A DNA stretch of 64,000 nt. Source: Bugulina stolonifera (taxonomy: Eukaryota > Bryozoa > Gymnolaemata > Cheilostomatida > Bugulidae). The position numbers and the translations under genes are program-made. Location: assembly GCA_935421135.1 (NCBI GenBank), contig OW285192.1, positions 5,809,501-5,873,500 of the forward strand, in the 5' to 3' direction. A model generated the notes under the pieces. The model ran no database searches and was not told where the DNA came from. It saw nothing but the letters and a program-made list of their open reading frames with translations. Each line of letters opens with the position of its first letter. Positions within the stretch are counted from its first letter, which is position 1. Shown one piece after another: positions 63,593 through 64,000 of the stretch.

Positions 63593-64000
63593 GTAACTAT
63601 CTAAGATTGTCTCAACATTTGTGATCAATAAGACCCTTGCAATAAGCTATCCTCAGAAAAACGAAATCATAACATGAAAAACTTTATATAGTATTACATT
63701 TCCAGTGAAAACCTTTGGTAGAGTACGGTAGTGTTAGTGTTGTACATGTGTGCAACATTCACAAGGGACTAGAGGTGTGTTTTTAGCTGATTTCAGCGAT
63801 TAATGTGGATTAAGATTGTTTTATTAGAATCTAAAATTAATTAATAATTGGTGTAGGTTATTCTTTTTAAGATAAAGAATAAATTAATTAAGATTAGACA
63901 GAATGTGGAAAAAAACTGATTAGAAATATATTAAGTCATATTGCTTGACTTAATCTCGGTTTAAAATAAGGTTAGATTTCTGGGGTTAGTGGTCCCATGT
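63593..64000. other. Intron 1 of gene C (window edge)
   Basis: AT-rich, nothing recognised. Confidence 0.5.

Overview
This 64 kb window is nuclear DNA of an animal. It is AT-rich, has short exons with canonical GT-AG introns, has few and widely spaced genes, and carries many kinds of animal transposable element (Ty3/Gypsy LTR elements, a CR1/Jockey-like LINE, Tc1, hAT, piggyBac-like and other MITEs, tRNA-derived SINEs). The domain mix (Sushi plus fibronectin-III modules in symmetrical phase 1-1 exons) and the abundance of the palindrome TACATGTA suggest an early-branching marine invertebrate, possibly a demosponge. That assignment is inference; nothing here proves it.

The backbone is a head-to-tail cluster of related type I membrane receptor genes on the + strand. 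Gene A (1580-17349, 5' end outside the window) has 14 exons coding about seven FN3-like domains, one Sushi domain, one membrane helix and a 30-residue basic tail. Gene B (34268-59148) is complete: 11 exons, 709 codons, signal peptide, Sushi, four FN3-like domains, Sushi, membrane helix and a 112-residue tail with 12 tyrosines. Gene C is represented only by its signal-peptide exon (63520-63592), which ends like that of gene B. I assembled the exons by hand from splice sites; every junction keeps phase and both gene models stay open. A and B share intron positions, including two FN3 domains split by an intron, so they are tandem paralogues whose tails have diverged.

Between A and B lies a probable secreted NHL-like beta-propeller gene (28151-30524; one joining exon unresolved). 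The rest is repeats: two related solo LTRs (18408-19372, 34959-35943), a Gypsy gag-protease remnant (20301-21394), a truncated LINE (about 23570-25004), and a diverged tandem array of about 300-330 bp units (22757-26960) interrupted by that LINE.

Gene B's introns are loaded with insertions: a 1.6 kb hAT-like element with a perfect 8 bp target duplication (36055-37658), a Copia-like gag remnant, a 4.4 kb Gypsy element (43139-47585, minus strand), and a 5.2 kb LTR element that encodes only Gag-like proteins (51879-57040) nested in a Tc1 relic (51824-57592). Downstream of gene B are a third LTR with an 18 x 11 bp expansion (60322-61463) and another solo LTR (61478-62269).

The points most worth a second look are the receptor cluster with swapped cytoplasmic tails, the gag-only LTR element, and the ATAC/GTAT target duplication shared by four LTR insertions.
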